Shown here piece by piece: positions 44,015 to 54,684 of a stretch of 64,000 nucleotides of DNA. This DNA is from Endozoicomonas gorgoniicola. Lineage in GTDB: Bacteria; Pseudomonadota; Gammaproteobacteria; Pseudomonadales; Endozoicomonadaceae. The notes under the pieces were generated by a model. It searched no databases. It saw nothing but the letters and a program-made list of their open reading frames with translations, and was not told where the DNA came from. How positions within the stretch are numbered: position 1 is the stretch's first letter; every line of letters starts with the position of its first letter. The stretch spans positions 886,501-950,500 of the forward strand of contig NZ_JAPFCC010000001.1 of assembly GCF_025562715.2 (NCBI RefSeq), read 5' to 3'. A program made the position numbers and the translations under genes.

Positions 44015-44349
44015 TAATGGCCGACTATTATCTGTCCGAATGCGCCTTAAATAACTCTGAAATAGGTAAGCTATTAAGAAATAACACTTTTATTACTCTG
44101 CTTAAACAAAAGAAACACGCCTTACTGACGTGAAATTGACGTATGTCAGCACCACTGAAAATGATATACGGAAAATAGCTCCCCCCTGTCGTATGGATGT
44201 TCAACCACCGAATGCAAGTGTAAGCCGTTTTACACAAGACAGCTTTCACTTATAACAAGTGGTAGACCGAAGGTTTTTACAACGGCTGGCTGAGCCGGAG
44301 AAGTATTCATACGAACAGGGTGATATTTCCCTCATATAAGGAATCTTTC
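44015..44349 (+). promoter_or_regulatory. abgT upstream region with candidate promoter
   Basis: No gene is seen. TTTACA (44229-44234) and TATAAC (44251-44256), 16 bp apart, make a possible promoter about 90 bp before abgT. Confidence 0.4.
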
Positions 44350-45927
44350 ATGAACACTGCAGTGAGTTCGAGCCCGTCTGTGGGTCAGAAAGGAGCACTT
44401 CAGCGCTTCCTGGATATTGTTGAGCGTGGTGGTAACGCGCTTCCTCATCCAATTATCATGTTCTTCTATTTTGCCGTCGGTACAGTTGTACTTTCTGCGG
44501 TGCTGAGCCTTATTGGCGTATCCGTTACCTACGACGCCATGGATCGTGTCACTGGTGAACTGGTGCCTACAACGGTGGCCATCAAGAGCCTGCTGACCGC
44601 AGATGGTGTCCGCTTTATCTTTACCAACGCTATCAATGCTTTCACAGGCCACGCTGCGCTGGGTACTATTCTGGTGGCAATGCTGGGTGTTGGTGTAGCT
44701 GAACACTCCGGCCTGATCAGTGCTATGTTGAAGCGCCTGGTGCTGGCAACCCCTAAAAGTCTGCTGACGCCTATTCTGGTGTTTGCCGGTATTATGTCCA
44801 ACATTGCATCTGATGCGGGTTATGTTGTGCTGGTGCCTCTGGGTGCCATTGTCTTCATGAGCTTTGGTCGTCACCCCCTGGCGGGTATTGCGGCAGCGTT
44901 TGCCGGTGTATCCGGCGGCTTTTCTGCCAACCTGGTCATCAGTTCTACTGATCCGTTGCTGGGAGGAATCTCAACAGAAGCGGCGCGCATCATGGATCCG
45001 ACTTACATGGTTACCCCGGTCGCAAACTACTACTTTATGCTGGTGTCCACGCTCCTGATCACGGTTCTGGGTACTATTGTTACTGACAGGATTGTTGAGC
45101 CTCGCCTGGGTACTTACGGTGGTGACATGGGTGAAAAGGCAGAGGCCATGACACCTGAGGAACTGGCAGGACTGAAGAGTGCCAAGTGGTCTTTCATTGC
45201 CCTGATCGCTCTGCTGTGCGCCCTGATCATTCCTGAATCTGCGCCACTGCGTGATCAGGCCACCGGACAGATTCTGGGTAACTCACCGTTTATGCAGTCC
45301 ATTATTCTGATTCTGACCGCAGCGTTCCTGATACCGGGGGCAGCTTACGGTTTTGCCTCTAAAACCTTTGACAGTGCTGAAGGCGTTGTGACAGGCATGG
45401 TGAAGTCCATGTCTACCATGGCCAGCGTACTGGTGATCATCTTCGTCTCTGCCCAGTTCGTGTCTTACTTCACCTACTCCAACCTGGGTATCGTGGCTGC
45501 GGTGTCCGGTGCTGAACTGTTGCAGAACATCGGTTTTACCGGCCTGCCCCTGGCGGTAGCTATGGTGGTTCTGTCTGCGATTGTTAACCTGTTTATGGGT
45601 GGTGCCAGCTCCAAGTGGCTGATTATGGCACCCGTGTTTATCCCAATGTTTATGCAGCTGGGCTTTACTCCGGAATACACTCAGGTGGCTTACCGCATTG
45701 GTGACTCTACTACCAATATCATTACCCCGCTGATGACTTACTTCCCGATTATTGCCAGCTTTGCCGCTCGCTACCAGGAAGAGAATGGTCCCAAGATTGG
45801 TATGGGTACGGTGATCTCTATGATGATGCCATACACCTTCTTCTTCCTGGGTGGCTGGATAGTGATGTTTATTGTCTGGAGTCTGCTGAACCTGCCTCTG
45901 GGTCCGGGTGCGGTGATGTATATGTAA
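44350..45927 (+). CDS. AbgT family transporter
   Basis: A 525-residue polytopic inner-membrane protein of the AbgT family (p-aminobenzoyl-glutamate uptake in E. coli; antibiotic efflux in some members such as YdaH/MtrF). Landmarks are NALPHPIIMFFYFA at the start, GVGVAEHSGLISAM, SLLTPILVFAGIMSNIASDAGYVVL, SANLVISSTDPLLGG, and FMGGASSKWLIMAPVFIPM. ATG 44350 is preferred, with AAGGAATC before it; the frame is open to 44320. Substrate is inferred from family. It lies downstream of pepT, possibly linked with peptide use. Confidence 0.93.
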   Translation: MNTAVSSSPSVGQKGALQRFLDIVERGGNALPHPIIMFFYFAVGTVVLSAVLSLIGVSVTYDAMDRVTGELVPTTVAIKSLLTADGVRFIFTNAINAFTGHAALGTILVAMLGVGVAEHSGLISAMLKRLVLATPKSLLTPILVFAGIMSNIASDAGYVVLVPLGAIVFMSFGRHPLAGIAAAFAGVSGGFSANLVISSTDPLLGGISTEAARIMDPTYMVTPVANYYFMLVSTLLITVLGTIVTDRIVEPRLGTYGGDMGEKAEAMTPEELAGLKSAKWSFIALIALLCALIIPESAPLRDQATGQILGNSPFMQSIILILTAAFLIPGAAYGFASKTFDSAEGVVTGMVKSMSTMASVLVIIFVSAQFVSYFTYSNLGIVAAVSGAELLQNIGFTGLPLAVAMVVLSAIVNLFMGGASSKWLIMAPVFIPMFMQLGFTPEYTQVAYRIGDSTTNIITPLMTYFPIIASFAARYQEENGPKIGMGTVISMMMPYTFFFLGGWIVMFIVWSLLNLPLGPGAVMYM

Positions 45928-45965
45928 CTTTTACTGGTTACAGTTGAGCGACACGGTCGCTTTAT

Positions 45966-46001
45966 AAAAAACGGGCAGCTATGATTCTGCCCGTTTTTTT
46001 T
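45966..46001. terminator. terminator between abgT and the converging unknown gene
   Basis: ACGGGCAG / CTGCCCGT with flanking A-run and T-run, so it works in both directions for abgT and the 46098 gene. Confidence 0.93.
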
Positions 46002-46097
46002 GCTTCATTGATCTGCTTTTTGAATCCGTTGCCAGTCCTGCGTCGTCAGTTTCATTAACCCAGCCACCCTGCAGACTCATATTATCGTAGTGGATCA

Positions 46098-47378
46098 CTA
46101 TTGAGAGGTTGATGATTTATGGTTGCTGGTAAAAAACATGGCTAAATCAATAAAAGCATATACAAGCTTTTTAATGATGGTGTAAGGAATACTGTCATCA
46201 GTGGTGGGAGTGATTGAGGACTCATCGCCTGCTTCAGGGGCTCTGTTTGCTGCTGAAGCCGGGGTTGCTAAAGGTGTGCAATATAGCTGATTAGAGTGTT
46301 GATAATAATCAAGGTTTAGATGGTTTTTAAAGCACTGGCTGACACCGGTCATAATCGCAGGAGAATGTATCTCGTGTGTCTTGATAATCACTGCGAAGTC
46401 TCTCGTACTGTCATCAATAATAACCTTATAATTATTATTTTTTTTCAGGGATTCCAGAAAAGTGCTGTACTTGGAACTGGCATCACAAAACAGGCCAAAA
46501 TTTGTATTAATTTTATCCATATCTTCAGACTCACATAGCGAAATGATAGAGCTACGAGTATTAATTGCAGTAACTGATAAGCCATCTTGCTTCACAACTT
46601 TCAGAACACCACCAACACTCTTCAGATCATAATTGTTATTCATTGCATTCAGGTTATCTACCAGCAAATACCTGAAATATGGGAAAATGGTTTTAACGCT
46701 TCCACATTGGGCGGTTAAAATATCAGAAGTTTTAAAATAGGCCTGGTGGCTACAGGAGCGCATAAAGCGTCCCGGATAAGAAGCACCAGCGATACTATTG
46801 ATGTAAAAAGTAAACAGGGATGCATCATTGACCGGTGACACCTGGAGCGTTGATAACTTCTCTGCCGGAGGGAGGAGCATAAAACCAGCATGCTCAACAT
46901 CAAATACTTTTAAATCAATGGTAAAACCTTTATCAATGTAATCACAGGCATTGTTTAAGGAAAGATTATGATTCGTTATGATTTGTGAAAGATCAATGAC
47001 TTCAGCTTCATCGCTGTTATTCGTTCCCAGTTCTATAAGCTCTGTTTCAAGCTCCTGGGTTTGAATAGCCTGTTCGGATGTGTCGTTTTTTATCGAATCA
47101 TTCCTGATCGGATGCCACATTGTTTTATCAATACTGCCATTTTTATTGGTCACTGTTTTTTCCAGAAAAACAGCGGAAAGTAAGTCTGTTTCCGGAGAAT
47201 AAGAAAAGTGTGCTTGATAACATATATTTTCATCGCATTTTTTTGAAGAATAAGGACCTTTAGGAATCATGAGTTGCGGGTCTATACAGTCAGAAAAGAC
47301 CAGCGAACTGAAGAATAAGGGAACCAGGGTTTTTGCGATAAACCTAAAGAAAGAGAAAGCTTTCATCTGCAAACTCAT
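46098..47378 (-). CDS. unknown exported protein with C-terminal hydrophobic segment
   Basis: A 426-residue protein. The N-terminus (MKAFSFFRFIAKTLVPLFFSSLVFS) is a signal peptide; either ATG 47378 or 47366 may start it. The mature part has several Cys (KKCDENICYQ near residue 50, SLCESE, FGLFCDASS, YCTPLATP), an acidic stretch and an amphipathic C-terminus (KLVYAFIDLAMFFTS). No family is recognised. It may be periplasmic, outer-membrane or released. It lies next to another minus-strand unknown with a gap of about 185 bp. Confidence 0.65.
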   Translation of the reverse strand: MSLQMKAFSFFRFIAKTLVPLFFSSLVFSDCIDPQLMIPKGPYSSKKCDENICYQAHFSYSPETDLLSAVFLEKTVTNKNGSIDKTMWHPIRNDSIKNDTSEQAIQTQELETELIELGTNNSDEAEVIDLSQIITNHNLSLNNACDYIDKGFTIDLKVFDVEHAGFMLLPPAEKLSTLQVSPVNDASLFTFYINSIAGASYPGRFMRSCSHQAYFKTSDILTAQCGSVKTIFPYFRYLLVDNLNAMNNNYDLKSVGGVLKVVKQDGLSVTAINTRSSIISLCESEDMDKINTNFGLFCDASSKYSTFLESLKKNNNYKVIIDDSTRDFAVIIKTHEIHSPAIMTGVSQCFKNHLNLDYYQHSNQLYCTPLATPASAANRAPEAGDESSITPTTDDSIPYTIIKKLVYAFIDLAMFFTSNHKSSTSQ

Positions 47379-47563
47379 ATCATAGAAAAACTTCAGCCCA
47401 GAATAGAAGAGAATAATTTATTGCACAAATAACCCATCAAAATACATGACATGAATCAGTAACGATCAGGCAAAGTGATCAGCAGGGAAAAGCAAATTGT
47501 CAGAATCTGACCTGACGGTATGAACGACAATGGACCGGAGAGTGTCAGGTCAGATATTAATTG

Positions 47564-49732
47564 CTACAAATTATTAAACCGCAGACGGATAATACCTTTC
47601 TGAGAGACCAGGTCCCGGCTGTCAGGCTGGGAAAATAACAGGTCTACCTGTTCGTCAGAGACATCGAAAAGCTGTACTGCGACCTCTTTGATTGCTTCTC
47701 TTTCCGCATCGCCTTCTATCCCTTCCGGAGTGTTGTTATGAACTTTTTTGAGTTCCGAATAGACACCGGTTTCAATTCGACCAAACTGTTGATGTCTTTT
47801 ATCGACGCTCCGCCTCTTAAAAGCAGATTTAACCGTTACCCCTAATCTTGCGCCACCGACAAGAGAGTCGGCAACCAGGCTTCCGATCCCCGGAGCTGCC
47901 GTTGCTGCCGCTGTACCGGCAACAGCACCGGTCGCGTCAATCGCGCTATTGGCTGCGGCAGCCTCAGATTTTACCAGAGTTCGGTCTTTTTTCGCACTGA
48001 TCACTTTTACAGCCACTTCCAGGGCATTTTTAAGAGAAGGTTTTGCCTCTATGATGGCAAAATTCCTGTTAACAAACCCGCCCAGCCAGGACAGTTTGGC
48101 ATCGAGAATATCATTATTTTTTCTCCGGTAGTTCCGCTCTTTAAACTCCCTTGCACTGCGAACCATATAGTCGGCCTTCAGAACTGGGATAGCAGACGTT
48201 ACCATTGTTCCTACCGTCCACCGGGTCTGACTTTTTTGATGTTTTATTTTCCGGCCTTCATAGCTGGAAAATGCTTCAAGCGTATCGGTGTAGCCTGAGT
48301 AATCCGTAATATAATTTTGGACATCAGACTTGTAAGGAAGCTGTTCGGCTTTCTTTAGATAACGGTGCAACTGGTTTTCATTAATGACCAGTTTGTGCTT
48401 TGAGGCCAGGGCAGACTTGCCTTTCTTCAGAGGGGTAGAGTAGTCGACCTTAACGCCAACCGGTTTCATAATATCATTTAACAGAGCCATCATCTTTTTC
48501 GACTGGTGAGCAGCCTTCAGCGGAGTGCTTTCCTTGTCAGCAGAGCCTTCCTTAAGCCTTTTTTCAAAGTGGGCTGTTCTTTTATTAAACTCACTTTTCC
48601 AGGCGATTAAACGTCTGTTGACGTCCTGACTGGTGCTGTCTTTCCGTTTTTCAGTCAGCTTTATCACCTGGTCTGTTAATGCAAGGATTTGCTGGTCATT
48701 GCCATAATGGCAATTCTGTTCACCAAGTATTGTGAGCAAAGGATTGCTGTCGCTTTCATCTCCTCTCAGCCTGGCGATCAGTGCATAATCTTTCATATCC
48801 TGTACGGAAATTTGCTCAGTCTCCCCGGAAGGAACCGATTTCCAGTTCTCAACCAGTTTTCCGCACGCCTCAAACGCTTCTTTTCTTTGCCTGAGTTTTG
48901 AAAGCTTATGTAAATTAAGCCCGAGGGTGATGCTGTGTGAAACAATTCCTACGCCAACATCAATGCCGACACTGACCGGGTCCAGCAGCCCTTCAATGTA
49001 CTCAGTGACTCCTGAATGCTCTACTGAGTGTTTGACTGTGCCATCAGTTATTTCAGATTCTGACAGGGTGCTTTCCTGAACAGTACTGTAGTCGGTTTGC
49101 AGAGCCTCATAATCCTGTGAAGTGAACTGATCAAGATCGTGTGTACCCAGCTGGTCAAAAAACTGTTCTTCCGCGTGTGTAAATACCGACTCAATGTCAT
49201 CAGCTGAAACCCCTTCCTGCTGAAAAGCCGCAAGGTCTTCCGGGGTCAGCTGGTTAACCGCACTTTGTTGAATCTCTGAAAACTCTGATTTAACTCCGTC
49301 TGAAAATGCATGAGTCCCTGCGACGATACGCCCTGAATTCGCCGAGGCTGCAACGCCTTTGGAGCTTTCTGTCAGAGCTGAGATGTCTCCGGCGTCTCCT
49401 GCCAGTGAAGCGACCTCACCAAACCCTTCTATTGCTTCAATAATTCCCGGCGTCATACCGGGGCTGTCTTCGGCAGTGTGAACGTTTCTGGAGGGTGTGT
49501 TTGGTTTTATTGACCTGTCATCCAGAGGGCGGAATGTATCTGGCTTTTCGACAGGTTTGGCTTTTTTTCTCATAAAAGGCAGGAAGCTGAAAATCCGTCT
49601 TCCGTTTTTTTTGCCTGTTTTGCTACTTTTTTCTGGAGTTTCCTGCTTTTCGCTGGTGGTTTTGGCTTTTTCAGGAGATGCTCCGGGCAGATCATAGCTC
49701 CCGCGTTTACCAAACCCTTTGATCCCGGACAT
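47564..49732 (-). CDS. unknown 722-residue protein, effector-like
   Basis: No Sec signal. The N-terminus is basic and Ser/Lys/Pro-rich (GKRGSYDLPGASPEKAK, FLPFMRKKAKPVE), as is common in injected effectors. Helical segments follow (TPEDLAAFQQEGVSADDIESVF, QLGTHDLDQFTSQDYEALQ), then a Gly/Ala-rich hydrophobic zone near residue 600 (TGAVAGTAAATAAPGIGSLVADSLVGGARLG) that could insert into a membrane. The C-terminus is charged. GGGGGCAAGG precedes the ATG. No homologue is known to me, so a role in host contact is only a guess. It is a monocistron between two other unknown genes. Confidence 0.65.
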   Translation of the reverse strand: MSGIKGFGKRGSYDLPGASPEKAKTTSEKQETPEKSSKTGKKNGRRIFSFLPFMRKKAKPVEKPDTFRPLDDRSIKPNTPSRNVHTAEDSPGMTPGIIEAIEGFGEVASLAGDAGDISALTESSKGVAASANSGRIVAGTHAFSDGVKSEFSEIQQSAVNQLTPEDLAAFQQEGVSADDIESVFTHAEEQFFDQLGTHDLDQFTSQDYEALQTDYSTVQESTLSESEITDGTVKHSVEHSGVTEYIEGLLDPVSVGIDVGVGIVSHSITLGLNLHKLSKLRQRKEAFEACGKLVENWKSVPSGETEQISVQDMKDYALIARLRGDESDSNPLLTILGEQNCHYGNDQQILALTDQVIKLTEKRKDSTSQDVNRRLIAWKSEFNKRTAHFEKRLKEGSADKESTPLKAAHQSKKMMALLNDIMKPVGVKVDYSTPLKKGKSALASKHKLVINENQLHRYLKKAEQLPYKSDVQNYITDYSGYTDTLEAFSSYEGRKIKHQKSQTRWTVGTMVTSAIPVLKADYMVRSAREFKERNYRRKNNDILDAKLSWLGGFVNRNFAIIEAKPSLKNALEVAVKVISAKKDRTLVKSEAAAANSAIDATGAVAGTAAATAAPGIGSLVADSLVGGARLGVTVKSAFKRRSVDKRHQQFGRIETGVYSELKKVHNNTPEGIEGDAEREAIKEVAVQLFDVSDEQVDLLFSQPDSRDLVSQKGIIRLRFNNL

Positions 49733-49946
49733 CCTTGCCCCCTGGCTGCTCTTAAGTCATACGTGGAGTATAGATAGAGCGGTTACTTCCAGGGTTTGTG
49801 TTAACGGCGTTAACTGCCTGCAGCAAATACTCAGTACCCGACCAAAAGCATTGCGTCTATATAGTTAACGTCTACAGTAGGTTGGGTAGAGTAAAACGGT
49901 ACCCAACATCCATAACGAAGTACTCGCCTTTAAATGAGTAGTATTT

Positions 49947-51590
49947 ATGGCCCCACGATTAAGGCAGATAAAAATAATCTTCTCGATATGGCTGATTTTG
50001 GGCAGTATCACTCCCGGCGAGGTTTACGCCTTTTTATTCAAGGTTACTTACACAGACTCCACAGGCAACAGGGTAAGCTTTTTCATTGAAACCCTGGCGT
50101 TTGCCGATGGCTGGGAAATTAGTCCCTCCATAGACAGGTTGCAGGGTTTCTCTGCTTTCTCATCCTTTTCTTCACTGACCATTCTGCCAGGCCGCAGGTA
50201 CACCGTGGAAAGTGTATCCAGATCAGCTACACGGGGACACTACGTATTCACTATTGCCGGCGGACCGGAATTGCACCTGAGGGATGAGGTAACTAAATAT
50301 TTGGAAGCCTTTAATCATGGCAGCATGTCTTACCCGGAGTACGAGCTGGACAGAGCCGTGTTTCTCGCGCTGCACCGGATTGAATACCTGCTTACCCACT
50401 ACAGACTCGAAGAGATTGCTCATAATGGTCCGAATCCTACCCATATAGAGTGCCATAACCCGGGTGGGAATCAGCGTGACCTGTATGTCCATATCACCCC
50501 CGACGATTCAGAATCAAATTCCTCGATAAGAAGAATTCTGGAAACCCTTGCAAGCGAGCTTCAGAGTCAAGGCATTATCACTGCATGGCGACGCCGCCCT
50601 CAGGGCATGCGACACCCTGACGAGCGAACAGTCTCTGTAATAATAAGCCTGCCCGACTCAAGACTTACAGGCTCACCTTCGGCAAGAAGGCTCAACCGGC
50701 AACTCTCTACCGTTTTGCAACGATTAGGGGAAGCTGAATGGGAAGGCACCGGTACCGTCCATTTTCAGTTTGGCTATTCCGCTCCGGTTTCCATGAGGCT
50801 GGAGCGCACTGAGTTGCTCAATTTTGCGCACAGCCGCCCTCTGTACAAGGACTATTTACTCCCCATGCACGGCCTGCACCGTATCTTCTCAAACGACAAT
50901 CTGGTTGACCGGGAACCATTCGGGTTTCAGCCACAAAGCACAGGCATGAGAAGTTTCAGGGATCTTCTGACGAGGTTAAGATTTTTCAATTTACTGGGCG
51001 TCCGCACCAATATACCGAACAATAACGACATCCAGAACAATAACGACAACCTCCGGCGCAACTCCACCCGGCGTTACTTTATGGTCAGCTCCACAGTAGT
51101 CACAAGGCCGAATAACGAACACCGGACTGTGCCGGTAGAAGAGAATTACGCCCGTATCCTTAACTTCTTACGCAATCTGAGATACCCACAACCTCTTTCT
51201 TTTGATTTCAGCTATTTCAACATGGAAAGTTACAACCGTATTACCGTTATAAACTTCCTGTTGACAGTTTACATAAGCAATAACTTAACTAATGAACAAC
51301 AGGAAGAACAGCTGTCATGGCTCCCCCAGAGCCTGAATGATATCAGCAATTGGTACACTAACCATTACACCTGGGCCAGGCCGTGGACTCCCGTCTCCCT
51401 GTCGCTCTGGCGCAACTCTCCAGCCTCGCCCAACACTGGCAGAAGTAACAGGCATGAACCAGCCTCTGAACAGGCAGCACAGCCATCGGTTTGTCAGGAC
51501 GAAATATACATACCCATGGATGTCTTTCAACGGATAACCAATGAAACGGCTGATGACTGTGATAACACTATATGCAGCTCTGCCCTTTAA
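49947..51590 (+). CDS. unknown exported protein, 547 aa
   Basis: A 547-residue protein with signal peptide (MAPRLRQIKIIFSIWLILG, likely cut near VYA). The mature part has aromatic beta-rich segments, Asn-rich low complexity near residue 355 (NNDIQNNNDNL), Arg-rich stretches and a C-terminal Cys group (CQDEIY, DCDNTICSS). No domain is recognised. It is divergent from the 47564 gene and convergent with gcvP, sharing a good terminator. Confidence 0.6.
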   Translation: MAPRLRQIKIIFSIWLILGSITPGEVYAFLFKVTYTDSTGNRVSFFIETLAFADGWEISPSIDRLQGFSAFSSFSSLTILPGRRYTVESVSRSATRGHYVFTIAGGPELHLRDEVTKYLEAFNHGSMSYPEYELDRAVFLALHRIEYLLTHYRLEEIAHNGPNPTHIECHNPGGNQRDLYVHITPDDSESNSSIRRILETLASELQSQGIITAWRRRPQGMRHPDERTVSVIISLPDSRLTGSPSARRLNRQLSTVLQRLGEAEWEGTGTVHFQFGYSAPVSMRLERTELLNFAHSRPLYKDYLLPMHGLHRIFSNDNLVDREPFGFQPQSTGMRSFRDLLTRLRFFNLLGVRTNIPNNNDIQNNNDNLRRNSTRRYFMVSSTVVTRPNNEHRTVPVEENYARILNFLRNLRYPQPLSFDFSYFNMESYNRITVINFLLTVYISNNLTNEQQEEQLSWLPQSLNDISNWYTNHYTWARPWTPVSLSLWRNSPASPNTGRSNRHEPASEQAAQPSVCQDEIYIPMDVFQRITNETADDCDNTICSSAL

Positions 51591-51593
51591 CCA

Positions 51594-51632
51594 TAAAAAA
51601 CAGCCACAGCCTTTTTCTGGGCTGTGGCTTTT
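51594..51632. terminator. bidirectional terminator between the 49947 gene and gcvP
   Basis: AGCCACAGCC / GGCTGTGGCT with an 8-nt loop, with an A-run before and TTTT after, so it acts for both converging genes. Confidence 0.9.
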
Positions 51633-51671
51633 AAACCTTGATTTGAAATCGAATATTTCTGGCTTATCAGA

Positions 51672-54599
51672 TTAGCATCTGTAAACGTCCGTCGGAGGGC
51701 AGCTGCAGACAAAATGCCTGTCACCGAAAGCGTTATCGACCCGGTTTACGGCAGGCCAGTATTTTCCCGCCTGAATACCGGCGGGGAATACAGCGTCTTC
51801 TCTTGAATAGGGGCGATCCCAGCCGGAATCAGCCAGGTCGGCCAGAGTATGTGGGGCATGAACCAGCGGGTTGTTATCCACTGGCCACTCTCCGTTCTCG
51901 ACTTTTCTGACCTCCTGACGAATGGCAATCAGAGCATCGACAAAGCGGTCAATTTCTGCCTTGGATTCGGACTCAGTCGGTTCAATCATCAGGGTACCTG
52001 CCACAGGAAAGGACATGGTGGGTGCATGAAAACCATAATCCATCAGTCGTTTGGCAATGTCTTCCTCTGTAATGCCACTGACGTCTTTAATCGGGCGAAT
52101 ATCAATAATGCACTCATGGGCAACACGATTATTACGCCCACGGTAAAGTACGTTGTAATGCTCTGACAATCGCCCGGCAATGTAGTTGGCGCTGAGAATG
52201 GCGACTTCTGACGATTTTTTCAAACCGGTGTGTCCCAGCATCTTTATATACATCCAGCTGATTGGAAGAATGGATGAACTGCCAAACGGCGCTGCTGCCA
52301 CGGCTCCTGTGCCTTCATGTTCTCCTTTTACAGGGCTGACACGATGGTTGGGCAGATAAGGTGCCAGATGTTGTTTAACGCCAATCGGCCCCATGCCGGG
52401 ACCACCGCCACCGTGTGGAATGGCGAAGGTTTTATGAAGGTTCAGGTGCGAGACGTCAGAACCAAACTGTCCGGGCTGGGCAATGCCAACCAGGGCGTTC
52501 ATATTGGCGCCGTCCATATAAACCTGTCCGCCGTGTTCATGAATAATCGAGCAGATAGTACGAACTTCTTCTTCGAAGACGCCGTGGGTCGACGGGTAGG
52601 TGATCATCAGGGCAGACAGTTGTTCACTGTATTGTTCTGCTTTGGCTCGCAGGTCGTTAACATCGACATTGCCGTTACTGTCGCACTCAACAATCACCAC
52701 TTCCAGTCCTGACATGGCGGCAGAAGCCGGGTTGGTGCCGTGGGCAGAGGATGGAATCAGGCAGATATTGCGATGTGCCTGTCCATTGGCTTTCTGATAG
52801 TTGCGTATCGCCAGCAGGCCCGCATATTCACCCTGGGCGCCAGAGTTTGGCTGCATCGACAGCGCATCATAGCCGGTAATATTGACCAGGTCCTGTTCCA
52901 GTTCCCGGATCATGGTCATATAACCCTGCACCTGATCCCTTGGGGCAAAAGGGTGAATATTGGCAAACTCCGGCCATGAAACCGGCAACATTTCAGCCGA
53001 GGCATTCAGTTTCATGGTGCAGGAACCCAGCGGAATCATGCCATGGGTCAGGGAGTAGTCCTTGTTCTCCAGCTGTTTCAGGTAACGCAGCATATTCGTT
53101 TCTGAGTGGTATAGGCTGAAGGTCGGGTGAGTCAGAATGGCATCGTTGCGACGCTGTTCCGGTTGAATACCAGAGGCGTTTATCTGGGCATCCACTTGTT
53201 TGATATCAAGCTGTTTGATATCAAGTTGTTCGATATCAAGCTGCTCGATATCAAGATCGTTGCCTGCGCCCAGGATAATATCAAACAACTGACTGATATC
53301 TTCGCGGGTGGTGGTTTCGTCCAGACTGATGCCCAGCTGATCATTGCCTACCCTTCGCAGGTTGCAGCCTGAATCCAGGGCTTTTTTATAGACAGTACTC
53401 TGATCGCTACCGACCCGGATGGTCAGTGTGTCAAAGTATGAGGTATTACAGTGTATCCCGAAAGTGGTCAGTCCTTTGGCCAGAATAGTGGTCAGGCGAT
53501 GCACGCGTTCGGCAATAACCTTCAGCCCTCTGGCACCGTGATAAGTTGCATAAAAGCCTGCCATATTGGCCAGCAGAGCCTGGGCAGTACAGATATTGGA
53601 CGTTGCCTTTTCCCGTCGTATATGTTGCTCACGGGTCTGCATCGCCATACGCAACGCCTGATTGCCACGGCTGTCCACCGAAACGCCAATAATCCGGCCG
53701 GGAATGGAGCGCTTCAGCCTGGCGCTGGTGGCAAAGTAGGCAGCATGCGGGCCACCAAATCCCATGGGAACCCCAAAGCGCTGGGTGTTGCCAAGCGCAA
53801 TATCGGCACCCAGTTCACCCGGTGACTTCAGTATCACCAATGCCAGCAGGTCTGCAGCCACCGATACCATGGCTTGCTGCTGTCGGGCCTGTTTAATAAT
53901 GCTGGCAATGTCGCCTATTTCGCCATAGGTACCGGGGTATTGCAGCTGTATGCCAAAGATGTCGTGCTGATCAAGGTCGGTATATGGGTTGCCGACCACC
54001 ACCTGAATCCCCATATTTGCCGCGCGGGTCTGAATCACTTCGATGGTTTGGGGATGAACGTCATCGGCAACAAAGAAAACGGAATGTTTGCTGCGATTTG
54101 ACCTCCGGCACAGTGCCATGGCTTCAGCGGCTGCCGTTGACTCATCCAGAAGCGAAGCGTTGGCGACTTCCATGCCGGTCAGATCCATGACCATTTGCTG
54201 ATAGTTCAGCAGGGCTTCCAGACGCCCCTGGGATACTTCTGGCTGGTAAGGCGTGTAAGCCGTGTACCAGCCAGGGTTTTCCAGCACATTACGTTGAATA
54301 ACAGGCGGCACATGTGTGTTGTGGTAACCCATGCCAATGTACGATTTGAACACCCTGTTCTGGTCTGCAAGAGAGCGCAGGTGAGCGAGCGCCTGCTGCT
54401 CAGTCTTGCTGTCGCTGACGTTCAGGGGCTGCTGCATATGGATAGCCCCGGGGACGGTATCTTTAATCAGCGCTTCCACCGAGTCTGCGTCCAGCAGGTT
54501 CAACATAGCCTGTTGCTCTTTAGTATCCGGGCCAATGTGGCGTCCGGTAAATGCATTGTTATGCTCCAGTTGCTCAAGTGCCTGTTTTTCAACGGCCAT
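51672..54599 (-). CDS. gcvP: glycine dehydrogenase (decarboxylating), P protein
   Basis: A 975-residue PLP enzyme that decarboxylates glycine and passes the aminomethyl group to lipoyl-GcvH. The [17 protein letters not shown] start, [16 protein letters not shown] and the C-terminal domain with [17 protein letters not shown] (PLP lysine) are clear. It is slightly longer than E. coli GcvP (957), mostly because of a 15-bp tandem repeat in the linker between its two halves ([10 protein letters not shown]). It lies 85 bp downstream of sdaA on the same strand; no gcvH or gcvT is next to it. Confidence 0.97.
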   Translation of the reverse strand: MAVEKQALEQLEHNNAFTGRHIGPDTKEQQAMLNLLDADSVEALIKDTVPGAIHMQQPLNVSDSKTEQQALAHLRSLADQNRVFKSYIGMGYHNTHVPPVIQRNVLENPGWYTAYTPYQPEVSQGRLEALLNYQQMVMDLTGMEVANASLLDESTAAAEAMALCRRSNRSKHSVFFVADDVHPQTIEVIQTRAANMGIQVVVGNPYTDLDQHDIFGIQLQYPGTYGEIGDIASIIKQARQQQAMVSVAADLLALVILKSPGELGADIALGNTQRFGVPMGFGGPHAAYFATSARLKRSIPGRIIGVSVDSRGNQALRMAMQTREQHIRREKATSNICTAQALLANMAGFYATYHGARGLKVIAERVHRLTTILAKGLTTFGIHCNTSYFDTLTIRVGSDQSTVYKKALDSGCNLRRVGNDQLGISLDETTTREDISQLFDIILGAGNDLDIEQLDIEQLDIKQLDIKQVDAQINASGIQPEQRRNDAILTHPTFSLYHSETNMLRYLKQLENKDYSLTHGMIPLGSCTMKLNASAEMLPVSWPEFANIHPFAPRDQVQGYMTMIRELEQDLVNITGYDALSMQPNSGAQGEYAGLLAIRNYQKANGQAHRNICLIPSSAHGTNPASAAMSGLEVVIVECDSNGNVDVNDLRAKAEQYSEQLSALMITYPSTHGVFEEEVRTICSIIHEHGGQVYMDGANMNALVGIAQPGQFGSDVSHLNLHKTFAIPHGGGGPGMGPIGVKQHLAPYLPNHRVSPVKGEHEGTGAVAAAPFGSSSILPISWMYIKMLGHTGLKKSSEVAILSANYIAGRLSEHYNVLYRGRNNRVAHECIIDIRPIKDVSGITEEDIAKRLMDYGFHAPTMSFPVAGTLMIEPTESESKAEIDRFVDALIAIRQEVRKVENGEWPVDNNPLVHAPHTLADLADSGWDRPYSREDAVFPAGIQAGKYWPAVNRVDNAFGDRHFVCSCPPTDVYRC
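53200..53255. repeat. 15-bp tandem repeat in gcvP
   Basis: Three full units and one partial unit near TTGATATCAAGCTGT encode [10 protein letters not shown] copies in the inter-domain linker. Confidence 0.93.
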
Positions 54600-54684
54600 G
54601 TTTCTACCTTTCTTCTAGCAGTCATCCGAACATTTTACGGAGATGACTCAGTCGTGGATGGTTAAATGTTATTGTCCCCGGAGG

